Of a stretch of DNA of 64,000 nucleotides, positions 8,639-16,962 are shown one piece after another. The stretch comes from G965220305 sp965220305 (GTDB lineage: Bacteria; Chloroflexota; Dehalococcoidia; Lucifugimonadales; UBA3495), in contig OZ244817.1 of NCBI GenBank assembly GCA_965220305.1, forward strand, positions 62,001 to 126,000, read 5' to 3'. The notes under the pieces were generated by a model. That model did no database searches and was not told the DNA's origin. It saw nothing but the letters and a program-made list of their open reading frames with translations. The translations under genes and the position numbers were made by a program. Within the stretch, counting starts at the first letter, position 1; each line of letters begins with the position of its first letter.

Positions 8639-8657
8639 GGGTATTTCGATTGTCACC
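8639..8657 (+). repeat. Relic of the AGGGTCTTTCGA repeat family
   Basis: AGGGTATTTCGATTGTCAC here matches the left end of the element at 29442 (AGGGTCTTTCGAGTGTCAC) at all but two positions. No matching right end is evident, so it is a fragment. The rest of the 365-bp gap 8559-8923 holds two divergent promoters and nothing else I can name. Confidence 0.5.
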
Positions 8658-8844
8658 ACCCCGCCTTCCCGGGACTCAGACGCTTCGCTGCCTTCAGAGA
8701 CCATCTACCTGAAATGGAGTCGTTACAATCGTGAAGCCCCGACGTTAGCTTTTGCGACCCTCCCGATTTTGGCGGATGGGTTTCGACTGGGCTGTTGCCT
8801 GGTTGGAGGAAGTCCCAGGCCGTGGCCCGCTCGTCCAGTATCAA

Positions 8845-8873
8845 TTGACGGTGCCTTTACCCTAGAATACAAT
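8845..8873 (+). promoter_or_regulatory. Promoter of alaS
   Basis: -35 TTGACG (8845-8850), 17-bp spacer, -10 TACAAT (8868-8873), five of six matches in each box. The alaS start codon is at 8924, about 45 bp after the expected start point. Confidence 0.75.
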
Positions 8874-8923
8874 TCCAACCGGATACCGGGAAGCCTGATT
8901 TTGAGATTGTTGAGTCTGTACCG

Positions 8924-11647
8924 ATGAACGGGGACCAAATTCGCGAATCCTTTATTAAGTTTTTTGAAGGCAAGGGTCACCTGCACATGCCCAGCGCGTC
9001 GTTGATACCGGCGGGCGATCCTACCCTACTGTTCACCAGCGCCGGCATGGTCCCGTTCAAGCCCTTCTTTATGGGTGAGCAGACCCCCCCTTCCCGGCGC
9101 TTGACCACCTACCAGAAGAGTTTTCGCACCACCGACATCGACGAGGTGGGGGACCATAAGCACCTGACTTTCTTTGAAATGCTGGGTAATTTCAGCATCG
9201 GGGACTACTTCAAGAACGATGCAGTGAGCTTCGCCTGGGAGTTGGTAACCCAGCTATTTCAGCTTGCCCCGGAGCGCATCTATGTGACCATTCACCTGGA
9301 TGATGATGAGGCCTTTCGGATTTGGCGCGACGAAATTGGCGTTCCCGTGGAGCGGATTTACCGCTACGGCGACAAGGATAACTGGTGGGGTCCCGCCGGC
9401 ACCGAGGGTCCCACCGGCCCTTGCTCCGAGCTTCACTACGATGGTGGAGCGGAAAAGGGGTGCTCCCCCATGGTGGAACCGGACTCGTTGACTGCCCAAT
9501 TCTTGGCGGAGCGCAGCGACGATGAGCCGCGACCCGTGCCTGGCTGCCACCCCAATTGCGATTGCGAGCGGTTCGTCGAGATGTGGAACCTGGTGTTCAT
9601 GCAGTTCTACCAGGACCCCCAGGGAGATCGCACACTCCTGCCCGCCCCCAGCGTGGACACCGGAATGGGCTTGGAGCGCGCCGCCGCAGTGCTTCAAGGG
9701 AAGCCCAACGTTTACGAAACAGACCTGTTCCTGCCGATTGTGGAAAGGGTCTGCCGGTTGACCGGCCAAGCCTACGGCTCGGATACGGATACCGACTACG
9801 CCATCCGAGTGGTGGCGGAGCACGCCCGGGCCGCTTGCTTCCTCATTGGCGACGGCGTGGTGCCGGGGAACGATGGCCGGGGTTACGTGCTGCGACGCAT
9901 CATCCGCAGAGGCATTCGCTACGGCAAGCGGTTGGGGCTGGACCAGGCCTTTATGACCGAGGTAGCCCAAGTAGTCCTGGAGCGGTTCCGAGACACCTAC
10001 CGCGAGTTGTTGGAAAACGACGCCTTTATTCTCCGAGTTATCCGTTTGGAGGAAGAGCGGTTCGGGCAGACAATCCTGACCGGGTTGGGGCTCTTGGAGC
10101 ATGAGATGATCCCCCAGGCCGTACAAGGTAGCTCCGCAGGCCAGGGCCAGGCCACCATATCCGGTCTCCAGGTGTTCACCCTGCACGACACCTATGGCTT
10201 CCCCCCGGAACTCACCGCCGAAATCGCTCGGGAGCACGGCTTGGAGGTTGACCTGGAAGGCTTCGACCGGGAGATGGACGCCCAACGCCAGCGGGCCAGG
10301 GCCGCCCAGGCTTTCACCGGGTCGATGGAAGTCTTGACCACCTACGAAAACCTGGGGGTCGGGCACACCGACTTCGTGGGCTATGACGACTTGGAACGGG
10401 CTACAGTGGTCACTGGAATTCTGGTTGACAACCAGGCCGCCGGGCGCGGTACCCAGGGGCAGCCGGTGGAAGTGGTGCTTCAGGAGACCCCCTTCTATGC
10501 TGAAGGCGGGGGGCAGTTGGGGGACCAGGGCCGGATCGTCGCTTCCAACGGCGTGGTACGGGTCGATGATACTCAGAGCCCGGTGGCCGGGCTGATAGTG
10601 CACCGGGGCGTTGTGGAGCAGGGTGACGTTTCCCTGGGGGATGCGGTAACCGCCAGGGTCAATGTAGCCAGACGCCTGGACTCGGCGCGGAACCACAGCG
10701 GCACCCATCTGCTTCATGCGGCCCTACGCTCGGTGTTGGGGGCCCATGTGCGTCAGGCGGGCTCCCTGGTAACGCCCGACCGTTTCCGGTTCGACTTCAG
10801 CCATGTTAGCCCCCTGTCCCCGGAGGAACAACTGTCGGTACAGGGGCTGGCCAACCAGAAGATTCGAGAAAACCTGCACGTGTCCGCCCACGAGACCACC
10901 TACGCCGAAGCGGTCAGGGAGGGCGCTCTGGCTTTCTTTGGTGACCGGTACGGGGACGTAGTGCGTGTGGTGGAGATGTCCTCCGGCGAGCCCTTCAGCC
11001 TAGAGGTCTGCGGCGGCACCCACGTGTCGGCCACTGGACAGGTGGGCGCCATCTTCGTTCTTGGTGAGTCCAGCATCGGCGGGGGCATGCGCCGCGTCGA
11101 AGCGGTGACGGGCCGGGCTGCCGAGCAGCTATTCGTCGACCAATCGGCCAAACTGGAGGCGCTCTCTCGCAGGCTACAAACTCCCGTGGCCGACTTGGAA
11201 GCCCGATTGGACAGCTTCATCCAGGACACCGAAGAACTCCGCCGCCGTCTGGCTGCCTTGGAGCGCACCGCCCTGCGAAGGGAGGCCGAAGAGCTTTTGG
11301 GCCGGGTGGCCGATGTTCAGGGAGTCAACGTAATAGCCGCCAGGACATCGGCCACCCGGCCCGAGGCCATGCGAGAGATGGGAGACTTCCTGAAGGCCAA
11401 GAACCCCAGTTTAGTCCTGGTATTGGGGGCAGTCATCGATGGCAGTCCCATGTTGGTCTCAATGGTGACTTCGGACCTGGTGGGCCGGGGTCTGCACGCC
11501 GGAAACATTGTCCGAGACGCCGCCAGGGTCATGGGCGGCGGCGGCGGCGGACGCCCGGAGATGGCCCAAGCCGGCGGTCGCCAGGGTGAGAAGCTAGAAG
11601 AAGCCCTGCAGGGTGTGGCGGAATTGGTACGCCGGGGCCTCTCGTGA
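8924..11647 (+). CDS. alaS: Alanyl-tRNA synthetase
   Basis: Class II aminoacyl-tRNA synthetase that charges tRNA-Ala in the cytoplasm; 907 residues, close to the usual ~880. The catalytic N-terminus shows PTLLFTSAGMVPFKPFF, SFRTTDIDEVGDHKHLTFFEM and GPTGPCSELHYD; QSWN-like WNLVFMQFYQD and GMGLERAAAVLQ follow. The editing domain holds the zinc-type motifs HSGTHLLHAAL and CGGTHV. The C-terminal part ends in the glycine-rich DHHA1 segment (GGGGGGRPEMAQAGG). Start ATG 8924 lies 51 bp after a strong promoter. ruvX follows 10 nt after the stop. Confidence 0.97.
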   Translation: MNGDQIRESFIKFFEGKGHLHMPSASLIPAGDPTLLFTSAGMVPFKPFFMGEQTPPSRRLTTYQKSFRTTDIDEVGDHKHLTFFEMLGNFSIGDYFKNDAVSFAWELVTQLFQLAPERIYVTIHLDDDEAFRIWRDEIGVPVERIYRYGDKDNWWGPAGTEGPTGPCSELHYDGGAEKGCSPMVEPDSLTAQFLAERSDDEPRPVPGCHPNCDCERFVEMWNLVFMQFYQDPQGDRTLLPAPSVDTGMGLERAAAVLQGKPNVYETDLFLPIVERVCRLTGQAYGSDTDTDYAIRVVAEHARAACFLIGDGVVPGNDGRGYVLRRIIRRGIRYGKRLGLDQAFMTEVAQVVLERFRDTYRELLENDAFILRVIRLEEERFGQTILTGLGLLEHEMIPQAVQGSSAGQGQATISGLQVFTLHDTYGFPPELTAEIAREHGLEVDLEGFDREMDAQRQRARAAQAFTGSMEVLTTYENLGVGHTDFVGYDDLERATVVTGILVDNQAAGRGTQGQPVEVVLQETPFYAEGGGQLGDQGRIVASNGVVRVDDTQSPVAGLIVHRGVVEQGDVSLGDAVTARVNVARRLDSARNHSGTHLLHAALRSVLGAHVRQAGSLVTPDRFRFDFSHVSPLSPEEQLSVQGLANQKIRENLHVSAHETTYAEAVREGALAFFGDRYGDVVRVVEMSSGEPFSLEVCGGTHVSATGQVGAIFVLGESSIGGGMRRVEAVTGRAAEQLFVDQSAKLEALSRRLQTPVADLEARLDSFIQDTEELRRRLAALERTALRREAEELLGRVADVQGVNVIAARTSATRPEAMREMGDFLKAKNPSLVLVLGAVIDGSPMLVSMVTSDLVGRGLHAGNIVRDAARVMGGGGGGRPEMAQAGGRQGEKLEEALQGVAELVRRGLS

Positions 11648-11657
11648 GGGGAACGGA

Positions 11658-12077
11658 GTGCCCGGCAGATTCCTAGCCCTCGACTTGGGCGAGCGGCGCA
11701 TCGGCTTGGCGGTGAGCGACCCCGCCGGAAGCCTGGTAATCCCCGTGGGACACCTGGAACGGGGCAAACTTCAGGGAGACATCGACCGGGTCTTGGAGAT
11801 TGTCCAAACTCGGCAAGCCCAGGGCCTGGTTGTGGGGATGCCCTACACCCTTTCCGGCGCGCTGGGAAGGCAGGCGCGTCAGGCCGAGGGTTTTGTTCGG
11901 GCGATACGGCGGCGCACCAACCTGCCGGTGCACATGGTGGACGAGAGATTCACTTCCTACGAGGCCGAGGCCCTGCTGCGGGAGGCTGGCCGCCAACCCT
12001 CACGAGACCGGGGTTCGGTGGATGCAATGGCGGCGGTGCTCATCCTGCGGCGGTTCCTCCGCCTGGATGAGCCGTAG
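11658..12077 (+). CDS. ruvX: Putative pre-16S rRNA nuclease / Holliday-junction-resolvase-like protein RuvX (YqgF)
   Basis: RNase H-fold nuclease of about 139 residues that matures 16S rRNA in other bacteria; an older name calls it a Holliday junction resolvase. Seen: LALDLGERRIGLAVSDP with the first catalytic Asp, VVGMPYTLSG, VDERFTSYEAEA with the second acidic site, and GSVDAMAAVLIL with the final Asp. The start is GTG 11658, with GAGGGG 6 nt upstream overlapping the alaS stop. An in-frame ATG at 11613 inside alaS is unlikely. The alaS-ruvX pairing is common in bacteria. Confidence 0.92.
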   Translation: MPGRFLALDLGERRIGLAVSDPAGSLVIPVGHLERGKLQGDIDRVLEIVQTRQAQGLVVGMPYTLSGALGRQARQAEGFVRAIRRRTNLPVHMVDERFTSYEAEALLREAGRQPSRDRGSVDAMAAVLILRRFLRLDEP

Positions 12078-12091
12078 GCGAGGATTCGAGT

Positions 12092-12865
12092 CTAAAGATA
12101 AACCCGGTCGAAATCGTCGGATAGCAAGGTCATCGAGTCCAAGTCTAGCTCAAAGGACAGCACCACCGACCGGTCGGAGGTGGCGCACAGCACGCGCTTC
12201 CCTTTGTTGGTCACCACGCTTTCCGCCCAGGTGTAGTCCAACTCAGCGCTTTCGACGCCAGAGCGGTTGCAGACAATGACGGGCGCCCCGGTATCCTGGC
12301 TACGCTGCTCCCACTCCCCGTCCGGGGCGCAACCACCCGGGCCCCAGGCTGCCGGAGACACGAATAGCTCCGCTCCCTTGTCCTTCAGTATCTGGGCAAC
12401 GTCGTTCTTGTACGCATCGGCGCAGACCAGAACGCCCACTTGGACACCGTCGCAGTCGATTGGGCTAATTTCGGTGCCCGGAGTGGACCAGGCCTCCGGC
12501 CCGCGCAGGGCCTTGACCTTGGAGTGTTTCCCAATGATTTCGCCCCGAGGGTTGATTACAAAGGCGGTGTTGTACATCTGGTCGTCTTGCGGGTCCCGAT
12601 CCGGGTGCGATAGGAACACCATAACGTTCAATTCCTTGACCAATTGGCAAAAGTCCTGCACCCAGGGATCCGGTTGGGGTAGAATCCAATCGGTGCCAAT
12701 CATCTTCATAAACATGTACCCGGGAATACACAACTCGGGCGTCACAACCCAATTTGCGCCCTGGGCCGCCGCTACTTTTAGCGCCGACCGGACTAGCTCG
12801 CGGTTGTGGGGTACATCGCCGGTAATCGGAGCCAGGTGTAGAAGGGAGATTTTTAGCTTCCTCAT
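12092..12865 (-). CDS. Carbon-nitrogen hydrolase (nitrilase superfamily)
   Basis: Amidase/nitrilase-fold enzyme of 257 residues. The Glu-Lys-Cys triad is visible: Glu44 in VVTPELCIPGY, a lysine within IGKHSKVKAL (about 113-118) and Cys148 in VLVCADAYKND. The family hydrolyses amides, nitriles or carbamoyl groups; the sequence does not tell which. It is convergent with ruvX (14 bp between stops) and has an extended -10 promoter upstream. Nothing adjacent hints at a pathway. Confidence 0.88.
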   Translation of the reverse strand: MRKLKISLLHLAPITGDVPHNRELVRSALKVAAAQGANWVVTPELCIPGYMFMKMIGTDWILPQPDPWVQDFCQLVKELNVMVFLSHPDRDPQDDQMYNTAFVINPRGEIIGKHSKVKALRGPEAWSTPGTEISPIDCDGVQVGVLVCADAYKNDVAQILKDKGAELFVSPAAWGPGGCAPDGEWEQRSQDTGAPVIVCNRSGVESAELDYTWAESVVTNKGKRVLCATSDRSVVLSFELDLDSMTLLSDDFDRVYL

Positions 12866-12937
12866 GTTCTCTGGCCTCGCAGGGAGTAAAAGTCATACTC
12901 AGGTGATAAAGCAAATAAAGCTTTACCGGATGGAGGG

Positions 12938-12946
12938 ATTATAGCA
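12938..12946 (-). promoter_or_regulatory. Extended -10 promoter, nitrilase-family gene
   Basis: Minus strand TGCTATAAT: a perfect TATAAT (12943-12938) with the TGn extension. No good -35 is seen at the right distance, as is usual for extended -10 promoters. The start codon lies 73 bp downstream. Confidence 0.55.
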
Positions 12947-12985
12947 TTCTCGTGCCAACCGTGCCCCGGCTCCTTGCCCAATTCC

Positions 12986-13104
12986 AGGGTCTTTGGATTG
13001 TCAACCCTCCGCCTTCGCGCAGTGCAGGCTCTGAGCGGAGCGATGGGCCTAAATTCTCCGGTCAACGCAGGCTCCTCACCCTTGGATTCCCGCCTTCGCC
13101 GGAA
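12986..13104 (+). repeat. Dispersed intergenic repeat copy
   Basis: This 119-bp stretch starts AGGGTCTTTGGATTGTCA and ends in a degraded TGGATTCCCGCCTTCGCC. It parallels the start and the palindromic core of the element at 29442-29605, in the same order. It also carries AGTGCAGGCTCTGAGCGG, nearly repeated at 29718-29735. The right terminal repeat is not clear, so this is a decayed copy. Confidence 0.6.
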
Positions 13105-13235
13105 GAACCGGTCTCTCGCGATCCAATATCCCATTGCCCGGGACCCCCCGAACCTGCCTCTTGACGCTTGGGGAGCGGCAAGGGACAATGAACATCAGGA
13201 TTACTTTCCTACTTCCGCAGTAGTTCTTTCTTCAA

Positions 13236-13309
13236 TGCCCGGTGGTGTAGCGGTAGCACGTCAGCCTTTGGAGCTGTAAGCCCTGGTTCGAGCCCAGGCC
13301 GGGCAGCCA
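13236..13309 (+). tRNA. tRNA-Gln (anticodon TTG)
   Basis: A cloverleaf can be folded: acceptor TGCCCGG pairs with CCGGGCA, discriminator G73, and CCA is encoded (13307-13309). The anticodon loop CTTTGGA gives TTG, reading CAA. T-arm GGTTCGAGCC is standard. The U1-A72 pair and G73 are usual glutamine identity elements. The gene stands alone between repeat-bearing gaps. Confidence 0.93.
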
Positions 13310-13651
13310 ATAGCAGCAGGCACGAAACATCTTTGCCATCTACGTCTTTACCTCGCAAACAACGCACCCCCGCTGACGCCTGGCGAACCTGTCAGCCCCG
13401 GGTCTTTTTGAGAATCCCTCTTCAGATATACGCCCGGTCTCTCCGAGCTCGTCTAGGGGTGGCCCCACCATGAGTGAAGGGAAGAGGCTGATGTGCCGGG
13501 CTAGCACAGGCCCCTACCCCTGGATTCCGGCCTCCAGCGTAATGACTGACGAGTGGGTGGCGTCCTGCCCGTTGGGGCGAGTTGGTCTCTACCCGGGGTA
13601 CTTAAAGAACCTGACCACGGTACAGCGCAATGGCAATTTGATTGCAAGAGG

Positions 13652-13680
13652 CCCGCCATTCCCGCGAACGCAGGAATCCA
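13652..13680 (-). repeat. Palindromic core repeat, inverted copy
   Basis: Read on the minus strand this is TGGATTCCTGCGTTCGCG followed by GGAATGGCGG, the same unit as at 29521-29548 (TGGATTCCCGCCTTCGCG + GGAATGACGG) with a few changes. The palindrome could fold as a short hairpin. Confidence 0.6.
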
Positions 13681-13827
13681 GCACCCCAATTCAAGATGTC
13701 CATCAACTGGTAGGCTAGTTCGCCAGATACGGAGTCGGGCCATGTTGCCGAACCGGGCCGGCTCTTGGCCGGGATGACGGTAGGCTCGAACCAAAGGCGA
13801 TTACCCCGGCTCATTGGACACTCTCCA

Positions 13828-13856
13828 TTGACCCCCCCGCCCCCGCCAGTTATAGT
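13828..13856 (+). promoter_or_regulatory. Promoter of the sugar nucleotidyltransferase gene
   Basis: -35 TTGACC (13828-13833), 17-bp spacer, -10 TATAGT (13851-13856): five of six matches in each box. The start codon at 13907 is 50 bp downstream. Confidence 0.75.
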
Positions 13857-13906
13857 ATTTTCCACCGAATCGCCAGCTTGGGTATACCTTGGGGAGGCTG
13901 ACGCCC

Positions 13907-14611
13907 ATGTACGCATTGATTCTAGCCGGCGGAATGGGAGAAAGGCTCCGACCTCTCACCGACACGGTGCCCAAACCAATGGTTCCCGTTCACGGAAAAC
14001 CGATCCTGTTGCACCAAGTGGAATGGCTGAAGGGTGTTGGCGTCACTGACGTGGTGTTCCTGGTAGGCTACCGTTGGCAAATTGTCCGAGACTTTTTTGG
14101 CGACGGACAAGAGTTTGGAATTCGTGCCCTGTACAGCGTGGAGGACTCTCCATTGGGTCGAGGCGGCGCTATCCGGCAGGGGTTCGCCCAAGTTCCTGAA
14201 GAGGTAGAATCGGTAATGGTCTTGAACGGAGACATCATCACCGATGAATCACCCCAGGCGATAGTTGAACGGTACCAGCGGGGGTTGCGCCAAGACCCGG
14301 CCCATCTGGCTACAATCATGGTCGTGCCCATGGTCAGCCCCTACGGCCTGGTGGACATCGATGAAGGGGACACGGTGGTGGGGTTCCGCGAGAAAGTGGA
14401 GCTTCCCTTCTGGATTAACGCTGGTATTTACGTGTTCGACCGACGGATAGCGAGCGAACTTCCCCACCTGGGCGACCATGAAACCGAGTCCTTCCCCCGT
14501 CTGGCCCAAGAGGGAAGAATCTCGACCCTGAAGTCTCGGTCATTCTGGCGCAGCGTAGACTCGTTCAAAGACCTTCGTGAGGCGGAAGAACACCTGGAAG
14601 GACGCGGCTAG
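13907..14611 (+). CDS. NDP-sugar pyrophosphorylase family nucleotidyltransferase
   Basis: GT-A-fold nucleotidyltransferase of 234 residues that makes an activated sugar (NDP-hexose) from sugar-1-phosphate. The signature LAGGMGERLRPLTDTVPKP spans residues 6-24 with the PPi-binding Gly/Arg and the sugar-phosphate Lys; VLNGDIITDES carries the metal-binding Asp, and VVGFREKVELPFWINAGIYVF the sugar-binding part. It lacks the C-terminal left-handed helix of longer ManC/GlmU enzymes. Closest by eye to mannose-1-phosphate guanylyltransferase-like short proteins; the base and sugar are not certain. Start ATG 13907 follows GGGGAGG. It precedes the moxR operon by 55 bp. Confidence 0.88.
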   Translation: MYALILAGGMGERLRPLTDTVPKPMVPVHGKPILLHQVEWLKGVGVTDVVFLVGYRWQIVRDFFGDGQEFGIRALYSVEDSPLGRGGAIRQGFAQVPEEVESVMVLNGDIITDESPQAIVERYQRGLRQDPAHLATIMVVPMVSPYGLVDIDEGDTVVGFREKVELPFWINAGIYVFDRRIASELPHLGDHETESFPRLAQEGRISTLKSRSFWRSVDSFKDLREAEEHLEGRG

Positions 14612-14666
14612 AGCGTGGGAGGCCTGAGCAACACCAATTGCCCAACAAAGAGAGCGTACCCCAGGT

Positions 14667-15620
14667 TTGATTGATCCCGAAACTAGCAGCATGGTCTCGG
14701 AAGCCGCTGCCAAGATTAACGCCAATATTTGCCGGGTGCTGGTGGGGAAAGAAGGTGTGGTTGAGCTGACCTTGGCGGCCGTTCTCAGCGGCGGCCATGT
14801 GCTCCTTGAAGACGTGCCCGGAATCGGCAAGACTACCCTGGCCCGGTCGTTGGCTAGCTCCTTGGACTGCGTTTTTCGGCGTATCCAATGCACGCCGGAC
14901 CTGATGCCTTCGGATATTACCGGCATCCACTTCTTCAACCAGAAGAGCAGTGAGTTCGAGTTTCGCCCGGGCCCCATAATCTCCCAGATAGTGCTGGCCG
15001 ATGAGATAAACCGGGCCACGCCCCGTACCCAGTCCGCCCTCTTGGAGGCCATGGCGGAACGTCAGGTCACCATCGACGAGACAACAGTGCCCCTGCCGGC
15101 CCCCTTCCTGGTTGTGGCTACTCAGAACCCCATTGAGCTTGAAGGCACTTTTCCCCTGCCCGAAGCCCAGTTGGACCGCTTTCTGCTGCGTCTGCGTTTG
15201 GGTTATCCCAACGAGCCGGAGGAGGAGGACATGCTGCTCCGCTTTGAGGGAGCTGATCCCCTGTCTGAGTTGCAGCCCGTCTCCACGGCCCAGGAGGTCT
15301 TGGAGTTCCAGTCCATGGTCCGCAAGGTCTATTTCGATCCTGTCCTCCGCACTTACGTCGTGAGAATTGTTCAGGCCACGCGGCATCACGGTGAGGTGGA
15401 ATTGGGCGCGAGTCCCAGGGCGAGCCTGGGTCTCTATCGGTGCAGCCAGGCCCTGGCGGCCATTCGGGGAAGGGAGTATGTGACGCCAGACGAGATAAAA
15501 ACCCTGGCGCCTTTCGCCCTGGCGCATCGGGTTATTCTCAAGTCCCAGGCCAGGTTGCGGGAACGAACCCCCGAGGACATCGTAGAAGAAATCCTGGCCC
15601 AGGTAGAAGTCCCGGTATAA
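14667..15620 (+). CDS. MoxR-family AAA+ ATPase
   Basis: ATPase of the MoxR/RavA group, 317 residues, chaperone-like in known cases, helping assemble metal- or membrane-linked complexes. Walker A is in LEDVPGIGKTTLAR, Walker B in VLADEINRATPRTQSALLEAM, sensor 1 in VVATQNPIELEGTFPLPEAQ; ASPRASLGLYRCSQA is sensor 2. The start is uncertain: TTG 14667 is given here, and ATG 14691 is a near alternative, both with weak ribosome sites. It heads the set moxR-DUF58-DUF4129, a widespread cassette in which MoxR works on the VWA/DUF58 partner. Confidence 0.92.
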   Translation: MIDPETSSMVSEAAAKINANICRVLVGKEGVVELTLAAVLSGGHVLLEDVPGIGKTTLARSLASSLDCVFRRIQCTPDLMPSDITGIHFFNQKSSEFEFRPGPIISQIVLADEINRATPRTQSALLEAMAERQVTIDETTVPLPAPFLVVATQNPIELEGTFPLPEAQLDRFLLRLRLGYPNEPEEEDMLLRFEGADPLSELQPVSTAQEVLEFQSMVRKVYFDPVLRTYVVRIVQATRHHGEVELGASPRASLGLYRCSQALAAIRGREYVTPDEIKTLAPFALAHRVILKSQARLRERTPEDIVEEILAQVEVPV

Positions 15621-15741
15621 GCGGGAGGACCGGTCGGTCTTGGGATTGCCCACACTGAAACTTCTCAGAATAGAGGGCCAACGGACCCACTTCCCTGGCG
15701 CGGAATCCGATTCCCCAAGAATTACCCATTGAAGGCCCCGA

Positions 15742-16962
15742 ATGCTCAATGATGTATGGCTGCTGGTAAGCGTAATCCTGGTGTTCATTGGCCTGGTAGC
15801 CAGCCAGGGCCTGCTCTTGGTCGTGGGGTCGTTGGTAATTATCATCTGGTTGACCGCCAAGTTCTGGGACCGTTTTGCCTTCCTCGACGTCACCCACGAG
15901 CGTTCCCTGTCCAGAAGCCGCGCCTTCATCGGCGATACGGTGGACTACACCATTACCCTCACCAATAAGAAGATCCTACCCCTGATTTGGGTAGATCTGC
16001 AGGATACTTTCCCTTCCGACCTGGACTTGCCCGGGGCCAGCCTACGGGGCAGTGGAGTGGAGGTTTCCAAGGAGCACCGGATTACCACCTCCCTGCTGCC
16101 CTACCAAAAGGTGTCCTGGAAGTACACCCTGAGGTGCGCCGCCCGGGGGTACCACCGCATCGGTCCTGTCCGCTTGCGCAGCGGGGACATTTTCGGGTTT
16201 ACCGCCGCCGAGGCCCACTTTCCGGGGGTAGACCATATTTTAGTGTACCCACGAGTGGTGGATCTAAGCCAGTTGATTCTTCCCTCGGAACACCCCTTGG
16301 GGGAGACCCGAGGCCAGTTACCGCTGTACCAGGATACCAGCCGCTTCTTTGGGCTGCGGGACTACCACCCGACGGACCCAATGAAGCATATTGACTGGAA
16401 GGCTACGGCTCGCCGCACCTGGCTACAGACCAAGGTGTTCGAGCCGGTAGTCTCTTTGAACGTGCTCATCGCCCTTAACGCCAGCACCGGGGAACACGCC
16501 TGGCAAGGGGCAAACCGCCGGCTATTCGAGCGGGCCGTTACGGTGGCCGCCTCGGTGGCCAAGCACTGCGCCGACAAGAGTTTCAGTTACAGCTTGGTGA
16601 GTAACGCCGTGGCAGTGTATTCCGGCAAGTGGCTCAACGTGCCTTTCAGCAGTTCTCCCTCCCAGATCGGCTTGGTCCTGGAGTCCCTGGCCTTGGCCGG
16701 ACCATACGCCGTGGCCAGTCTCCCCGAGGTGCTGCGGACCCAGCGGGACTCGTTGCCTCCCGGTTCAACCATCGTGTTGGCCACTCCCGTGGTTACCCGG
16801 GCAATGGTGGAGGAAATAGGGGAAGTGAAGATGCGGGGCTACCAGGTTATTCTGCTTTACTGCGGGGATGGTGGTCCTGAGTACAGGCTGCCCAATATGC
16901 CGGTCTATCTGATGGGCCAAACCTTGGATAACCTGGAGCGTCATGAGTCTGCTGTGGCGTAA
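15742..16962 (+). CDS. DUF58 domain protein, membrane-anchored
   Basis: 406 residues. Two hydrophobic segments at the N-terminus (about residues 4-24 and 26-42) anchor it; a beta-rich stretch follows (residues 60-150, like a conserved-repeat domain), then DUF58 with its hallmark RDYHPTDPMKHIDWKATAR. DUF58 is a VWA-like domain that usually partners a MoxR ATPase; the motif DxSxS of true VWA metal sites is not intact here (LIALNAST). Its end overlaps the next gene by 20 bp, so translation is coupled. Molecular role not established in the family. Confidence 0.9.
   Translation: MLNDVWLLVSVILVFIGLVASQGLLLVVGSLVIIIWLTAKFWDRFAFLDVTHERSLSRSRAFIGDTVDYTITLTNKKILPLIWVDLQDTFPSDLDLPGASLRGSGVEVSKEHRITTSLLPYQKVSWKYTLRCAARGYHRIGPVRLRSGDIFGFTAAEAHFPGVDHILVYPRVVDLSQLILPSEHPLGETRGQLPLYQDTSRFFGLRDYHPTDPMKHIDWKATARRTWLQTKVFEPVVSLNVLIALNASTGEHAWQGANRRLFERAVTVAASVAKHCADKSFSYSLVSNAVAVYSGKWLNVPFSSSPSQIGLVLESLALAGPYAVASLPEVLRTQRDSLPPGSTIVLATPVVTRAMVEEIGEVKMRGYQVILLYCGDGGPEYRLPNMPVYLMGQTLDNLERHESAVA

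Larger units (their letters stand above)
13310..13906. other. Repeat-bearing intergenic region, 597 bp
   Basis: No convincing gene. It holds a degraded core repeat at 13521-13548 (TGGATTCCGG...), an inverted-orientation copy at 13652-13680 whose palindrome ATTCCCGCGAACGCAGGAAT is nearly intact, and a fragment GCCGGGATGACGG near 13768. The right end has the promoter of the nucleotidyltransferase gene. Confidence 0.6.

Noticed and set aside
9254..10717. Minus-strand open frame of about 487 codons
   Set aside because: Antisense to alaS, which is certain from its motifs. High GC makes such frames common.
14565..15929. Minus-strand open frame of about 454 codons
   Set aside because: Antisense to the MoxR gene and the start of the DUF58 gene; no domain seen.
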